Positions 34,001 through 49,875 of a stretch of 64,000 bases of DNA are shown piece after piece; the stretch's first letter is position 1; each line of letters begins with the position of its first letter. The stretch covers positions 12,372,111-12,436,110 of the forward strand of contig NC_035433.2 in the NCBI RefSeq assembly GCF_002127325.2, written 5' to 3'. The position numbers and the translations under genes are program-made. The notes below the pieces were generated by a model. It saw only the letters and a program-made list of their open reading frames with translations, did no database searches and was not told where the DNA came from. Source of the DNA: Helianthus annuus. Its lineage: Eukaryota; Streptophyta; Magnoliopsida; Asterales; Asteraceae.

Positions 34001-37000
34001 ATTTTCTGCTGCCAGCGACCTCCTTACGGACCGTAAGCACAAGGTCTTGCGGTCCGTATGCTACTCTTACGGACCGTAAGCTTAAACCTTTACGGTCCGT
34101 AACCGACCCTTGCGGAACATGCCCAGGTACCCTGCTTACGGACCGTAAGCCAAAGGCCTTGCGGTCCGTATCCGATGACCAGAGACAAAAGTTTGAAAAC
34201 TTTTAAGGCTTGACCATGCAACCAATAATATCCGAAGCATGCTATCTCTTTTCAGTTTGTGGGACCTCTTGCACAGCCATTGCATGGAAGAAGAGCTCTT
34301 ACATGTCCCCTTTCTCATAGTGGATTCTTGTGGGAGTAATTTGACGGAAAAACCAAGGAAGTTTGAATTGAACAAGATTAATCAATATCTCCCAAATAGA
34401 TTAGGATTACAATTAGATTTTCTTGTAGTAACATTATCAATAGTCCATTTTCCATATAAAGATGGAAATTTTATTTATTCGGAAATCAACCCGTTAGAAC
34501 ATAAGATGTTTATCAAATGATTTATGGATATTGGGATTTATAATTCGGGTCGCTCAGAGGTGCTTTAATAACATGTCACCCTTGGGTCGTTCAGAGGTAT
34601 TTTTAATAACATGACGCCCTCTTTAAAATCCTACCATACATCTCTTTATTTGATCCGGGTTCCTGACACGTATCTTTATTCTATTGGACAGGAATTTTCG
34701 AGGTGTTACATCCTCACCCCCTTAAAAGAAATCTCGACCTCGAGATTTACTGAAACAATTGAGGGTATTTCTCTTTCATCGTGGATTCTAATTCCCACGT
34801 ATAATCAGGACCTCTGCGGCCCTCCCATTTGACCTTGACAATGGGTACATACTTCCTTCGAAGCTTCTTTACCTGTCGGTCCTCAATCGACACAGGTTTT
34901 TCTATAAACTTTAAGCTTTTGTCTATATGCACATCCGTATGCGGTATGACTAGCGATTCATCAGCTAGACATTTCTTCAGATTGCAGATGTGGAACACGT
35001 TATGAATACCACTAAGCTCCTCTGGTAAGTTCAACTTGTAAGCCACCGATCCTACACATTCGATGATCTCGAATGGTCCGATATACCTCGGGCTTAACTT
35101 ACCTTTCTTGCCAAATCTCATTACCCCTTTCCATGGTGATACCTTGAGCAAAACTTTATCGCCAACCTCGAACTTGAGGGATTTTCGCTTACCATCAGCA
35201 TAGCTCTTTTGCCTATCACGGGCAACTTTTAGGTGCTCACTAATCTGGGTAATCTTGTCCGTTGTCTCCAGGACTAATTCTGGTCCTGATAACTGAACGT
35301 CTCCTACCTCTGCCCAACAAATGGGTGTTCTGCACTTTCTACCATATAATGCCTCAAAAGGCGCAGCCTTAATGCTGGTGTGGTAGCTATTATTGTAGGA
35401 AAATTCGATCAGAGGTAAGTGTCTATCCGAACTTCCTCCTAGGTCAATCACGCATGCACGAAGCATGTCCTCCAAGGTTTGAATAGTACGCTCACTTTGC
35501 CCATCCGTCTGGGGATGATAAGCTGTACTAAAATTCAATTGCGTACCCAGGGACTTTTGGAAACTCTTCCAGAAATGAGATGTGTATCTGGTATCCCTAT
35601 CGGAGATGATAGATACTGGTACGCCATGCAGGGATACAATCTTATCCACGTACAGTTGGGCTAGCATGTCGGAACTGAAAGTTTCTCTAATGGGTAGGAA
35701 ATGTGCTGACTTGGTCAGTCGATCAACTATCACCCAAATAGTGTCATTTCCTTTCTGCGTCTTAGGCAACTTGGTGATGAAATCCATTGTTACCATTTCC
35801 CATTTCCAAGTGGGAATTTCAGGCTGTTGTAGCAAACCTGACGGTTTCTGATGCTCGGCCTTAACTTGAGCGCACGTCAGACATTTAGCCACATGGGTGG
35901 CTATAGACTTTTTCAATCCTATCCACCAATAATTTGCCTTTACATCCTGGTACATCTTATCCGCCCCAGGATGGACGGAATATCTAGAGCTGTGGGCTTC
36001 CTTAAGGATGACGTCTCGAAGTCCTCCATAAACAGGAACCCATATTCTTCCATTTAGTCTCAGGATTCCGTCTTTACCATAGGATAACTGCTCTTCAGTT
36101 ACTCCTAGCTTTTCATTAGGGTATTTAGCTTCTAATACTGCCTCTTTCTGTGCGGCTAACAACCTTTCATTTAGACTGTTCCTGACCTCAATGCTTTTGG
36201 CATTGATCCTGATTGGTTTTACCCTCTCCTTTCTGCTCAAGGCATCTGCGACTACATTAGCCTTGCCTGGATGGTATCTGATTTCACAATCATAATCATT
36301 CAGAGTTTCCATCCAACGTCGCTGTCTCATGTTCAATTCTTTCTGGTTGAACAGGTGTTGGAGGCTTTTGTGATCGGAATAGATCACACATTTGGTACCA
36401 TACAAATAGTGTCTCCACAATTTTAGTGCAAATACAACGGCACCCAACTTCAGATCATGGGTGGTGTAATTCTTCTCATGCACCTTCAACTGTCGTGAAG
36501 CATAGGCAATGACCTTGCCTTTCTGCATTAACACACAACCCATCCCGGTGTGTGATGCATCACAGTAGACTACAAATTCATCAATCCCATCAGGTAACGT
36601 CAACACGGGAGCGTTACTCAATTTCTGCTTCAAAATGTCGAATGACTCTTGCTGCTTAGGTCCCCAATTGAACTTGCTATTCTTGCGAGTCAGCAAAGTT
36701 AGGGGTGCTGCAATTCTTGAGAAATTCTCGATGAATCTCCTGTAGTAGCCTGCTAAACCTAGGAAACTGCGGATTTCCGTAGGTGTCTTTGGCTCTTGCC
36801 AATTCATGACAACTTCAACTTTAGCGTGATCCACTTGAATACCGTGCTCACTGACCACATGTCCAAGAATTTGGACTTCTCTCAACCAAAATTCACATTT
36901 TGAAAATTTTGCATATAGCTTTTCTTGATGAAGCAATTTCAAAATGCAACGGAGGTGCTTCTCGTGGTCAGCTTGATTCTTGGAATAAATGAGAATGTCG

Positions 37001-40000
37001 TCGATGAAGACGATGACAAATTTGTCCAAATATGGCTTACAGACGCGATTCATGAGATCCATGAATGCGGCAGGTGCGTTAGTGAGCCCGGAAGGCATCA
37101 CTAGGAACTCGTAGTGACCATAACGAGTCCTAAACGCAGTCTTGTGCACATCTTCATCCTTAACCTTCAACTGATGATATCCCGACCTCAGATCTATCTT
37201 GAAGAAATAGCTTGCCCCTTGAAGTTGATCAAACAAATCGTCGATCCTGGGCAAAGGATACCTATTCTTGATAGTAACCTTGTTAAGTTCTCGGTAATCG
37301 ATACATAATCGCATCGAACCGTCTTTCTTCTTGACAAATAAGATCGGCGCTCCCCAAGGAGATGAACTAGGTCTAATGAAACCCTTGGCTAGCAAATCGT
37401 CTAGCTGTGTTCTTAATTCCTTCATCTCCGTAGGTGCTAGTCTATAAGGTGCTTTAGCGATAGGTGGAGCTCCAGGAATGATACCGATCCTGAATTCCAC
37501 TTGCCTGTCTGGTGGCAAACCAGGCAGTTCTTCTGGAAAAACTTCAGGGTACTCCGAGATAACGGGAATGTCCTCAATCTTGGGCTTCTGTTCATCAATG
37601 GTCACTTGTGCCATATAGATAACACAACCATTCTTCAAACATTTGGATGCTTTGAGCATAGACACTTGCTCCGGCAATCCATGATGTGTATCTCCCTGAA
37701 TGGTGAGAGGCTCACCGGATGGAGTCTTGATTACTACTTGCTTCCTATTGCATACAATCTGGGCTTGGTTATGCGATAACCAATCCATGCCCAATACTAC
37801 ATCGAAACCGGCTAACTTAAAGGGTAGCAGGGAAAGAGGAAAAGAGTGGTTCCTAATGGATATAGCACATCCATCTAACACAGTCGAGACGGTTTCTAAA
37901 GTTCCATCTGCCAACTCTACCTCATAATTTGCACTTAAGGCTTTAACAGGCAATCCTAACAGCTCACAGAATTTACTATCCACAAAAGATTTATCTGCTC
38001 CAGAATCAAACAATACTCTTGCGTAAACGTCATTAATGAGAAACGTACCAGTTATGACGTTATCGTTTTGGATGGCCTCCTGCACATTCATCTGAAAGAC
38101 CCTGGCATTGGTCTTCTTCCCATCTTTAGTCTTCTTGATATTCTTTGGGCAGTTGGTCTTGATGTGCCCCTTTTCATTGCAACTGTAACAAGTTGCGTCT
38201 TTCAACTTCTTGCACTCAAGAGTTCTGTGCTCAGAAGACTTACATATCCCACACATCTTGGGTTGGGATTTCTGTTCGAACCTGCACCTCCCAAAATGGT
38301 GCTTCCTACAAACCTTGTACTTGGGCCTATCGCCCGACTGTTGCTCGCTCCTCCTGGCCTCAGATCCCTTCTTACTGTCACGGTTTCCCCTATGTTTCTT
38401 GCTCGATCGACGTGAATTATCATCTTCACGTTTCCTCTTGTCAGAATCCGCATTCTTCAAGGTTCTTAGTCTCACTGCATCTTGAGTGAGGGACAGAGAT
38501 AAATCGGTTACAGATCTGAATGTGATAGGTCTAGAGGCCTTCACACTAGCCTTGATTTCTGGGGCTAAACCCCCAATAAAACGCGCGATTCTCTTGGGTT
38601 CAGGGGTTACCAGGTAAGGAACCATTTTGGACAAGGTGTTGAAACTGGTGAGGTATGCCTGGCAGTCTAGGTTTTTCATAACCAGAGATAGGAATTCAGA
38701 TTCTATTCGTTCAACCTCATGCTGAGGGCAGTAGTTATCCTTGACAAGAGCAACAAATTGCTTCCAAGACATATTGTACAAGGCAACTTTTCCAGAAGCC
38801 TGGATCAACGCTCCCCACCAAGCTAGAGCCTCCCCTTTGAAAGACTGGGATGCAAACTTAACCATATCCCTCTCAGCACAACCACTGATGTCTACCACTG
38901 TCTCTATCTCGTCAAGCCATGTCATACAGTCTACTGCCACTTTTTCTCCAGTAAACTCTCGAGGTTTACAAGATACAAAATATTTATACGTGCAACCCTT
39001 AGCACGTGGGGCTTCATCAAACATGATCTTCTTGGGGTGAACACTGTTTTCATTCGAGGAGTGTCGGTCATCATCTTTCTTAGATTTAGGTGGAGTAGGT
39101 GGTGGTTTGTTGTGAGCTTCAGAATGATTCTTTGGTTTAGCCTGCGGTGTAGGTAAGGTTCTACTACGGGTCTCACTGTACTCACTGTACTGTTGTTCTA
39201 AGGCTTTTGCAACCGCATCATTCACAATTGCTTTTAACTCAGCACCAGTTACTAGGAATTTTGCATCATCACGGTTCCCTACCGGATGGCTATTGACTTC
39301 CTCTGATCCAGCCATGTAGCTTCAATTGCTACATATAAATGATGGACAAGGTTTTAACTCAAAGGCTCTTATAGTATTTTATGTTTTATTAACCAAGGTT
39401 TTAAATTGTCATTTTAGGTTAATTCGTTAAAACATTAGGATTTTACTATTATCCTATGATACTTTATTATTGGCACATAAGGCCTAGTCACAAGGACAGT
39501 TAAAATAAATAATTAAGATTTTATAGTATCTAGGTGTGTTAGGTTGAATCATAGTTCATTTCCATTTAATAACAGGGAGTCATAAGCTACCACTGTCCTT
39601 AGTCACGGAGGATATTTAATTATTGCCCACAGGCACTTCACTTCAAAGAAGTGGTTAAATAATTAAGGGAATTTAAAATTAACCCTTTATGAGAGATGGC
39701 CTGTGTGACTTTACTGATTCACAGTTTGCCAAAATCATTAACATACTAACAGATGTTAATAATCGGAATCTATTGTGTGGGTTGTACCATCTTGGCCAGG
39801 TTTGCAATAACACAAAGGCTAGGTTTTACCTCCAAGATTCTTTAATAATCAACGCAGAATAGTCCTAAATTGAGATGTTAATTATGGATCTTAACCTAAT
39901 TATGGAACTACCATCTTGGCCTTGTTTTATAAACCAAAAGGCTAGGTCTTGGTTCTCTTTAGATTTTACCAACTTTAATATAATGGCAGATCTTTTTAAT

Positions 40001-43000
40001 TTTCATTAATTTTCATATTTCATGCTGATAATTAATCAAAATGAAAACTTAATTAAACCATCTCATAAATTGTCTTAAACAAGTACAACATTTGCCCAAA
40101 ACGGGACTTCTACAAAAATAAATGCCCACGCAGGGGCGAATTCAAGAACAAACCCACGCAGGGGTTAACTAACCAAACATGCTCACGCAGGAGCAGAGTA
40201 CAAAATAACAAGCTCACGTAGAAGCTGAATACTGAAGCAAAAAGTCCACGCAGGGACTGAATTACAACTAACTAAAAATAACAAGGATCTTCAATAGTCC
40301 CTCCTTTTGGACTTTCCCTTGATCAGATCTGATAGTCCTTTGAAGAATCCTCTGTTGTGTCTGCGCTCAGTCTGAATTTCCCGTTCACAACGGTCTAGTC
40401 TCTCAAGGACTTCCTGCTGGCGCTCAGGTGGAATAATCTGTGGCTGCGGCGGCTGATACACAGGTGGAGGAGGTGGCGGATGTTGGTACCCAAAAGTCGG
40501 GTAACCAGTAGTCCAGAGTCCTCCATAAGGCCCTTCAGGGTGACTGGCATTGTAGTCCCATGCCTCTTGGTACGGGTCCACACTAGCATAATTGTAGTTG
40601 TAGTGGGTATGCGCCGGCTGCTCGAAGGGGTTATACACCGCTGAACTGGCGTACGCAGGAATTGGGTTATCAAAACCCAATGGTGGTGCCACAGGTACTG
40701 AGTTAATTTCTGGAATGGGGCTTGATGGACCCCCCAATTGTGGTTCTTCTTCTTCCTCCTAAAGTGGCGGATAATGGCTGCCACTTGATGGTTGGGGTGT
40801 GCTGATGCGGACACCCCCTCGCACGGACATCCGTGCGTTCGACCTCCTCCGCCTCGGTGGCTCCGGAGGCGGCTGCTGTTCCACTGGTGGTGGTGGTGGC
40901 GGAGTAACTGCCACGAAACGAGAATCCTGAGAAGGATCCTGTTGCTGTTGCTGCTGCTGTTGTTGCTGCTGGTAGGGGGACGAGTGGTGTGAGGGGGTAA
41001 AATACCAGTCGATGTTTCGGAACCTCTCCTCGTAGCTGTCTGGACCGCGATAAGGCGATCCGTGGAAAGATGATCCGTCAGAGATCTCTATCGGGTGGTT
41101 GGGCGTCCCCGTAGCAGGCTCCATAGGGTCAGTATCCTCGTCCATATCGTTATCCCCAGAGAAGTGGTCTTCCGGTCCAAGTGGGTTAAAACCCACGGGT
41201 TCTGGAAAAACGTTGGCCGGGTTGAACCGGCTCTGGAAGGTTGGGGTTGGGTCACCAAAGGAGTGATGAGAGTTGGATCTCTGTAGAGGTATGAAAGAGG
41301 GTGGTTGTTCGTTGGGCTCATTTTCCGATTGGGGCCCAAAGGAGTGCTGGTAAGAAGGTGAAGAGCTAAGGGAGACAGACCGTCTTCCAGGTTCAACATA
41401 GAGCCTCCATGGCTCTTGCGGGCTGGTGCTCATAGTAATGGATGGGGTTCGCCGGTGCGAAGGCCCGGCTTCGTGATCATGACCCGTGACGGGTCCCTTG
41501 CCTCGACCACGAAGAAATCTTGGTGGCATGATTACCTGCATACATGATTTAAATAACAACCACAATATAACTATAAAAGACTCAAAATAAAACAAAACAG
41601 AGTTTGTCCTATGTTCGATGTCTAGACTCGGAACTCGAAGAATGTGCAATTTGTGCACTGAGATTAAACACAAAAGGCTAGTGTTTAATTCACTCAGTGT
41701 TGGCTCTGATACCAACCTGTCACACCCCGAATTTCCACGTGTCACCGGTGGGCCCGGTGGGGGATTAACGTGCCGTAGTTGATATCATCATAGTCAAACA
41801 ACACAAATTATAATGCACAGCGGAAGCAAAAGAAATAGATTTATTTCAACCATCAAATGTAATATTTAAGTATCACAAGTAGTCGAAATAGATCCACAGG
41901 CGGATCAGAATAAAAGGAGAAAATTGTTCAACAGATAAATGCATCCCAAAGCTTGCGAGACTCTATGATGCTAAGGAGAGACCAGCCTATTACGTATAGC
42001 ACCTGCACTTAATCTTTTTGGGGGAAATACGTCAGTTTACACTGGTAAATACAATTTAACTGACTCATTTTAAAAAGGTTTTAAAAATTGATTTAAATGC
42101 TCAAGGCACAAAACATTTTTATAACTTGGGAATAATTAATCAAAGTTAAACTTGTAAAAGATTTACATGTTTGTTGTGCGTTCAGTCGCCCGAGTCGTGT
42201 CGGGTTTAAGGTTAATTGACACACCACTTAGTATAAGTTCGTGGCGGGAAGCCAACGTTTATACCTTAATAATGGACATAATACCGGGTGTACGCCTACA
42301 CCCGGGTGTCAAGGTCGTGGCCAAAAATGATGCCAAGGATATCCGGGACATGGTCAATAAGCTCCCAAAGGCGTAAAAACAAACAAAACCAAGTTTTCAA
42401 ACGGGTCACATTGATAATACCCAACTACTAATGAGTTGGGGTCAATTGCCCGACCAAGCGGTATTTTATATACCGTACCCCCAAGCCCGTATAGGGAAAA
42501 TAAGTTAAACGTATTTACCTGAGCAAGTATAAACCACAAAAGCAAAAATGCAAGTGTCTTTTACTGGGCTCCTATTCCGGAACGAAGGTTTAATATAACC
42601 TATTAGAATCCTAACGGGTCTTTTAACATAGCCTAAGCTTAGACCGGTTAGTTTCGAAGAATAAATATGGTTTAATCGCGAGGAAGGCGAACAACCGAAT
42701 AGGAATGTGACTTAGACCCTACAAGCTTGGATACTTGTATTACATGGGTAAACTAAACACATTCTGGATTTAGAGACTAAGATGTTACGGTTTGACCCGC
42801 TTCGGCTAACGTGCGTAGACTAGTCACATAAGCCGATCCGAACGCGAAAGTGCGTAACGGGTAACCATATAAGTCATATGCAAGTTTCCTGAGATTATAT
42901 GCACCAAATGTGTTGTAATATCAGTAAGGCATGTCCCATTATGCCCCGAATGATTTTAAATTCAATTTACGCCTTATAAGGGCATTTTGGTCATTTTAAA

Positions 43001-45337
43001 GGGTATGAAAGAGTTAAACTAAGATTCTGAGTCTTATATCTGAATAAATCAGTAATTATACTTAGTTTATCATGTTATAACAGTAGGGTATCATATATAT
43101 GTGAATTTTATTGATTACAACCATCTTATGTACCAAAAGGGCATTTTGGTAATTTCACATAAGCTTAAAGGGTCAAAACTGGGAATCTAAGTTCCTAACT
43201 CTGGTTTACTGTTATAATATAAATTGTTATAAAATATATCAGTAGGTATTAGACCTTTTATATAAAAACTAGTTTTGACATATACTATGTCGTAAAAATG
43301 CCTAAAAAGGCGATTTGGAGCCATTTCCGGGTTTTAAAAGAAAAGCTGATATTTTTTTTTAATTCCAGAAGGTTCAAAATATTATATTTAACATAATAAA
43401 TCAGTAGGAAAAAGTTTGGGGTCAAAAGGTTTTGTAAAACTCATTCTATGGCCGAAAAGGGCAAAACCGGCATAAGCCGAATTAAGCTTGAAACCTCTAG
43501 TTATGCTCATTCTAAAAATAAATAAAAATCTTTAAAATTCCCAAAATATTATTATATAACAGTGGGTATAAGGTTTTTGTATAAAATCTAAGTTTAAATA
43601 GGCTATGCGTTAATTACGCTAATTATTCACTAAGAAGGCTTCTAATTACGCTAATGAGCATAACTCTTAATCTAGACCTCAAACTGATGTCAAATTTTGG
43701 GAACAAGTTTATATTTCAGTATCTAACATGTCTACCCCTTTTATTTTTCAAAAATCATGATTTTTAGACCTTTGGGCATAATGGTCAACATATGTGCATT
43801 TAACGGAATCATGCACATGAACAAGATATCTAATGAACCGAGTTGTATAATCACTGAAGGATATACTAACATGTTATTAGGTTCAAAAGAAGCTCTAAGG
43901 CAATCTTAATCTTGACTAAAATGGGTCAGAACTGAAAGTCAAAGCGAAAGTCAAACTATGCGACTTTCGGTTCCGAACCGGGTCTAAACAGAAAATTGTC
44001 GAGTTGAACATGTTGGAACATGTTCTTATACTTATTACCAAGTTATATTAATGTTCAAACAGGTTACATGCAACCTACATTGCTAATTATGTATTAATTT
44101 GAAATTAAGCATCCTGTTGACTTTTTATAGTTGGCTTTGACTCGACAATTGACATGCTTAGAGTGGGAATCTGGAAATACCCTTTTAAGGATTTGTTACC
44201 CACTTAATTACCTACTTAGAGGTATCTTTAATTCGTGATTTGACAGAGCACATTATGATTAATTACGAAGTCAAACCTTAATTACGACAATTTGACTTTT
44301 GCTTAATTAACTAAGCTAGAATGGATTAAGGGAGGTTAAGGACACTTACAAGAGTCCTAAGAAGGATTATGAAGCCTAAGAAAACTTGGTGATATCTAGA
44401 GAAGCTCCAAGAGTGCCCTTGAGTGAAGTGTGAATGAGCAAGTCCTAAATGGTCACCACTCAAGTCCCTTTTATAGTGAACTAAGAGGCTTTAGATCATG
44501 ACAAGATAGTCTAGGATAGTTTGGAGATGATCCCAGGTGTCCCTAGAGAGCTATTTACTGCCTAGCAAGCCCATGGTTTCAAAATTTTACGTTTTAAGTC
44601 GGTTAACAGGCTGAACAGGCAGCTGTCCATTTTCTGCTGCCAGCGACCTCCTTACGGACCGTAAGCACAAGGTCTTGCGGTCCGTATGCTACTCTTACGG
44701 ACCGTAAGCTTAAACCTTTACGGTCCGTAACCGACCCTTGCGGAACATGCCCAGGTACCCTGCTTACGGACCGTAAGCCAAAGGCCTTGCGGTCCGTATC
44801 CGATGACCAGAGACAAAAGTTTGAAAACTTTTAAGTCTTGACCATGCAACCAATAATATCCGAAGCATGCTATCTCTTTTCAGTTTGTGGGACCTCTTGC
44901 ACAGCCATTGCATGGAAGAAGAGCTCTTACATGTCCCCTTTCTCATAGTGGATTCTTGTGGGAGTAATTTGACGGAAAAACCAAGGAAGTTTGAATTGAA
45001 CAAGATTAATCAATATCTCCCAAATAGATTAGGATTACAATTAGATTTTCTTGTAGTAACATTATCAATAGTCCATTTTCCATATAAAGATGGAAATTTT
45101 ATTTATTCGGAAATCAACCGGTTAGAACATAAGATGTTTATCAAATGATTTATGGATCTTGGGATTTATAATTCGGGTCGCTCAGAGGTGCTTTAATAAC
45201 ATGTCACCCTTGGTCGTTCAGAGGTATTTTTAGTAACATGACGCCCTCTTTAAAATCCTACCATACATCTCTTTATTTGATCCGGGTTCCTGACACGTGT
45301 CTTTATTCTATTGGACAAGAATTTTCGAGGTGTTACA
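31092..45337 (-). mobile_element. Complete Tekay/Del-type Ty3/gypsy retrotransposon
   Basis: This is a 14,246-bp element on the minus strand. LTRs lie at 41718-45337 (5') and 31092-34710 (3'), about 3.62 kb each. The flanks ACCGT at 31087-31091 and 45338-45342 are a perfect 5-bp target duplication. By eye I count about 29 differences between the LTRs, three of them indels, under 1 percent. In transcript order it has the 5' LTR, a tRNA-Met primer-binding site, an extra proline/glutamine-rich frame, a hairpin array, an open gag-pol frame, a polypurine tract and the 3' LTR. It is inserted into the Helitron. Confidence 0.95.
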
Positions 45338-48300
45338 ACCGTATCTAGCATTCCCAGGTCAGTCAGGTCAACCTTTTTGAGGCCTAAATCGAAATGAAAA
45401 TTTGGGGCCTTTTTCCGTATTACAGTGTTATAAACTCTCCTTATTCATTCAGCTCAAAACCGACACTAATAAACTTATTTAACTAAGCTCAAAACCGACA
45501 CTAATAAACTTATTTAACTAACTGGGATCTAACAAAACTTACATGAAAAGATAACCAGCTAACAGGAAGTCAGGAACTTATTAAAAAATTGTTACATTAC
45601 ATGCTACACTACACAAAAGTATTAACAATGCCATATATCAGAATCAGATGGTGAGAGTTGAGAGGCCTAACTCAGATTGACCTATATGGCCTTAGTTTTA
45701 GCATGAAAACCCTTTACTTAAGTTGAGGGTTGACTCGTTGCATACCTGAGCATATGCTTATCGAATGGTGTGGCAACATGACAGTTGTGGTAACGGTCCT
45801 TGAGCATTGACTCATCATGTTTCTAAAAGAACGTAAGCGCCTGCATAAGAAAATCCACCATTAACAACAAAAATTAGGATACAAATCATCTTTAGCATTT
45901 GTAAATGGACAAATAACAAGAGTGACCCTAACAACAAGTCTTGTAAAGGTAGAATAAATGTAAGCAATCACAATCATTGTGGTAGATAAAATAAATCTGC
46001 ATTATTCAGCCGACCCAAAATATGCCTCGAACGTTACCCAACCCCGGATATTTTGCACCTTTAGTAACAATATGCAACAAATTAGCAGCCAATGCACATA
46101 CCCTGCCACTTCTTCAGCCTTAGGATCTGATTGCAAAGGACTTTCCAGCGCACCATCCCGATCCAGTACTCCAAACCACCAAAAAAGAAAAACTGGTGTC
46201 GGCGGTGCCTATGCTGTACACTTTGTGTAGTATTCACACTCGTGATTCTTATAGGCGTATGAGCAGCAGTCGTGTACTTTGGGTATGAGCCCCCTGTTTC
46301 CTTCATAAACTGGCTTCCGTTTCTTCTTTAGACTTTCTACGCACACACCTTAACCGAATCTGAGACTGTACACGAGCCAATGTTTGCATACATTTCAACG
46401 CCGACGTTGTTTGGCGTTTGACCGATTGACCTTGAATCACCGATCTCAACCGCCCAAGCCCTCTAAGAGCACGCAACGCCCTGCTCGCCTGAAAACAATA
46501 TAATTATGTAACCCCACAGATCAAGAATCTGTTTACAAATATTTATTGTGCTAATATAATTTACCAAGTGCATGCGATAAGTTGTTTGAATCTTGGTAGC
46601 AACCATTTCTTCTGCGGATTTACTCGACGGATGCGCAATGGACGTCAAGCGAACGACTTCAGCGGTAGCATGGGTGGCTGCCACCGCTACTTCTGCCGCC
46701 ACAACGGTTGCATACGCAACCGAATATGCGTGTTTGCTCTGTTCATTCGTCCGTTCGTTTCCTCTTAATAGATGGTGATCGAAGAATAAATTGATTTTGA
46801 TCGTTGCTTACTTTTTCGCCATATATATCTATTAAAATCACAAATCTGTTCTTTATGGTACAATTGGAGTACAAAGATTAATAGACATGGAAATTAAAAC
46901 AGAAAATGGGGTTTTGATATAAAACAGAGTAGACCTGAACATGCAGAAACCCAATTATTTGGTACCACATATGAAAATTTTAAAACCCAAACAAGCTTAT
47001 CAAGAATAACATGAGTGCAATTCGGACCGTATTTACCGACATTAACAGCTCCGCCATTAACAAACTTCAGTAAAACCTGTAAACAAAACTTAAATTAAAA
47101 AAAAATCAATTCTAAATTACAATTTCTGCCTATAATTCTAATATATCAACTCAAACCCTAACTAACAAACAACACTCAACTAAAAAGAAAAAAAAATCAA
47201 ACAACAAACAAACAAATAATCCAATTATAAACTCTTAACACATGAATGTATCCATCATATGAAACAATCAGATACATGTACAGAAATTAATAAACAAAAA
47301 GAAAAACTTTTAAAATCTGTGAGTTTTTTAGAGGATCGTAACCAAGAAGAACAAATCGGATGCCAATGAATACTTGAGATGGTCTGTTTGCGACACCAAC
47401 AAGCAGAGGCAAAGACCAGGCAGCGGTGGATGTGTAGCACAGCACCGGTGGCGACTATTCGAGACGCGGTGATGGGGGAACAAATTGCGGAGACAAAACC
47501 GGAAAGGAGGGTGGCGGTGGTTTGGGACTCTTCAATCGTATGTACTTAGGTGATATTGATGAGGAATTTATGATGAATCGTATGGTTTTCCAGTGAATTA
47601 AATGAATTGAAGCTTGCTATTTAGTATTAGGGTTCTAGTAGATGGCAAATTACCGATTATACCCCTTTGGTGTCTTAAAAATTAATGTTAATTACTATTA
47701 TATCCCTCTCAAATGTGTTGTTTTTATTTGTACATATTGTTTTTAAAGTTGTATGTTATGTAAAATTACATTCATATCCGATCTCAACCGCCCAAGCCCT
47801 CTAAGAGCACGCAACGCCCTGCTCGCCTGAAAACAATATAATTATGTAACCCCAGAGATCAAGAAACTGTTTACAAATATTTATTGTGCTAATATAATTT
47901 ACCAAGTGCCTGCGATAAGTTGTTTGAATCTTGGTAGCAACCATTTCTTCTGCGGATTTACTCGACGGATGCGCAATGGATGTCAAGCGAACGACTTCAG
48001 CGGCAGCATGGGCGGCTGCCACCGCTACTTCTGCCGCCACAACGGTCGCATACGCAACCGAATATGCGTGTTTGCTCTGTTCATTCGTCCGTTCGTTTCC
48101 TCTTAATAGATGGTGATCGAAGAATAAATTGATTTTGATCGCTGCTTACTTTTTCGCCATATATATCGATTAAAATCACAAATCTGTTCTTTATGGTACA
48201 ATTTGAGTACAAAGATTAATAGACATGGAAATTAAAACAGAAAATGGGTTTTTGATATAAAACAGAGTAGACCTGAACATGCAGAAACCCAATTATTTGG

Positions 48301-49142
48301 TACCACATATGAAAATTTTAAAACCCAAACAAGCTTATCAAGAATAACATGAGTGCAATTCGGACCGTATTTACCGACATTAACAGCTCCGCCATTAACA
48401 AACTTTTGTAAAACCTGTAAACAAAACTTAAATTAAAAAAAAAAATCAATTCTAAATTACAATTTCTGCCTATAATTCTAATAAATCAACTCAAACCCTA
48501 ACTAACAAACAACACTCAACTAAAAAGAAAAAAAAATCAAACAACAAACAAATAATCCAATTATAAATCTTAACACATGAATGTATCCATCATATGAAAC
48601 AATCAGATACATGTACAGAAATTAATAAACAAAAAGAAAAACTTTTAAAACCTGTGAGTTTTTTAGAGGATCGTAACCAAGAAGAACAAATCGGATGCCA
48701 ATGAATACTTGAGATGGTCTGTTTGCGACACCAACGAGCAGAGGCAAAGACCAGGCAGCGGTGGATGTGTAGCACAGCACCGGTGGCGACTATTCGAGAC
48801 GCGGTGATGGGGGAACAAATTGCGGAGACAAAACCGGAAAGGAGGGTGGCGGTGGTTTGGGACTCTTCAATCGTATGTACTTAGGTGCTATTGATGAGGA
48901 ATTTATGATGAATCGTATGGTTTTCCAGTGAATTAAATGAATTGAAGCCTGCTATTTAGTATTAGGGTTCTAGAAGATGGCAAATTACCGATTATACCCC
49001 TTTGGTGTCTTAAAAATTAATGTTAATTACTATTATATCCCTCTCAAATGTGTTGTTTTTATTTGTACATATTGTTTTTAAAGTTGTATGTTATGTAAAA
49101 TTACATTCATATCCATCACTTCTCCTTTTTATAATAGTATAG

Positions 49143-49195
<53 letters not shown>

Positions 49196-49825
49196 CAGGG
49201 CCGTTCCTGAAGATTCAAGTACTCTGTACTAGCCGAAAAAAGGCCCTTAGGCCCAAACGAATTACATAAAATATTTTTTTAAATGACGATTAACGTTATA
49301 GCAATAAACTTAGCAAAATCATGAGAATTTCTTTTTTTTTTTCAGAAATATTTCTCGTTACATTTAATTCTTTCAATTAAATTTTGTTTACTAAAAATAT
49401 TATATAGTTATTAGTTACGATATCAGAATTTTACAAAATTAATTTACCATATATTAAACAAACATTTCGAAAATCCATGTAACAATAAGTTTTGTTTACT
49501 AAAAGTATTATATATTTACAGAATTTTACAAAATTAATTCACCATGTTTTAATTTTACAGAATTTTGCTTAGCAAAGTTGTAGATTGATAAAAGAACAAT
49601 AAACGTGTAATAGAATAAAAATGAAAATATCGGGAATTGAACCAGGGTCTCAAGATTAAGAAACCATCGCCTCAGCCACCATGCCAAACATTATTTTTCT
49701 ATGAAACACAGCTCGAAATTTTTATATATAAAAGATGGCTTTTTTTTTTTTTTTTAATTTAGTGCCCTCAAGAAAAACGGGCCTCGGCCGAGGGTGCGGC
49801 TCGCCCACCCTTAGGGCCAGCCCTG

Positions 49826-49875
<50 letters not shown>

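Larger units (their letters stand above)
28266..49143 (-). mobile_element. Helitron carrying gene fragments, with a nested Tekay element
   Basis: On the minus strand the 5' end is TCTATACTATTATAAAAAGG at 49143, preceded by A. The 3' end has the hairpin CCCGCCGCATCGCGCGGG, then TAAACGA and CTAG ending at 28266, followed by T. These match the TC start, subterminal hairpin and CTRR end of plant Helitrons and insertion between A and T. Without the nested LTR element and its duplication the length is about 6.6 kb. All recognisable gene pieces lie on the Helitron's sense strand: BRCT plus IQD (twice), an unknown exon, DCL1 and SERK. There is no Rep/helicase frame, so it is non-autonomous. The pairing of these two ends is inferred from orientation and content; each end alone is clear. 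Confidence 0.7.
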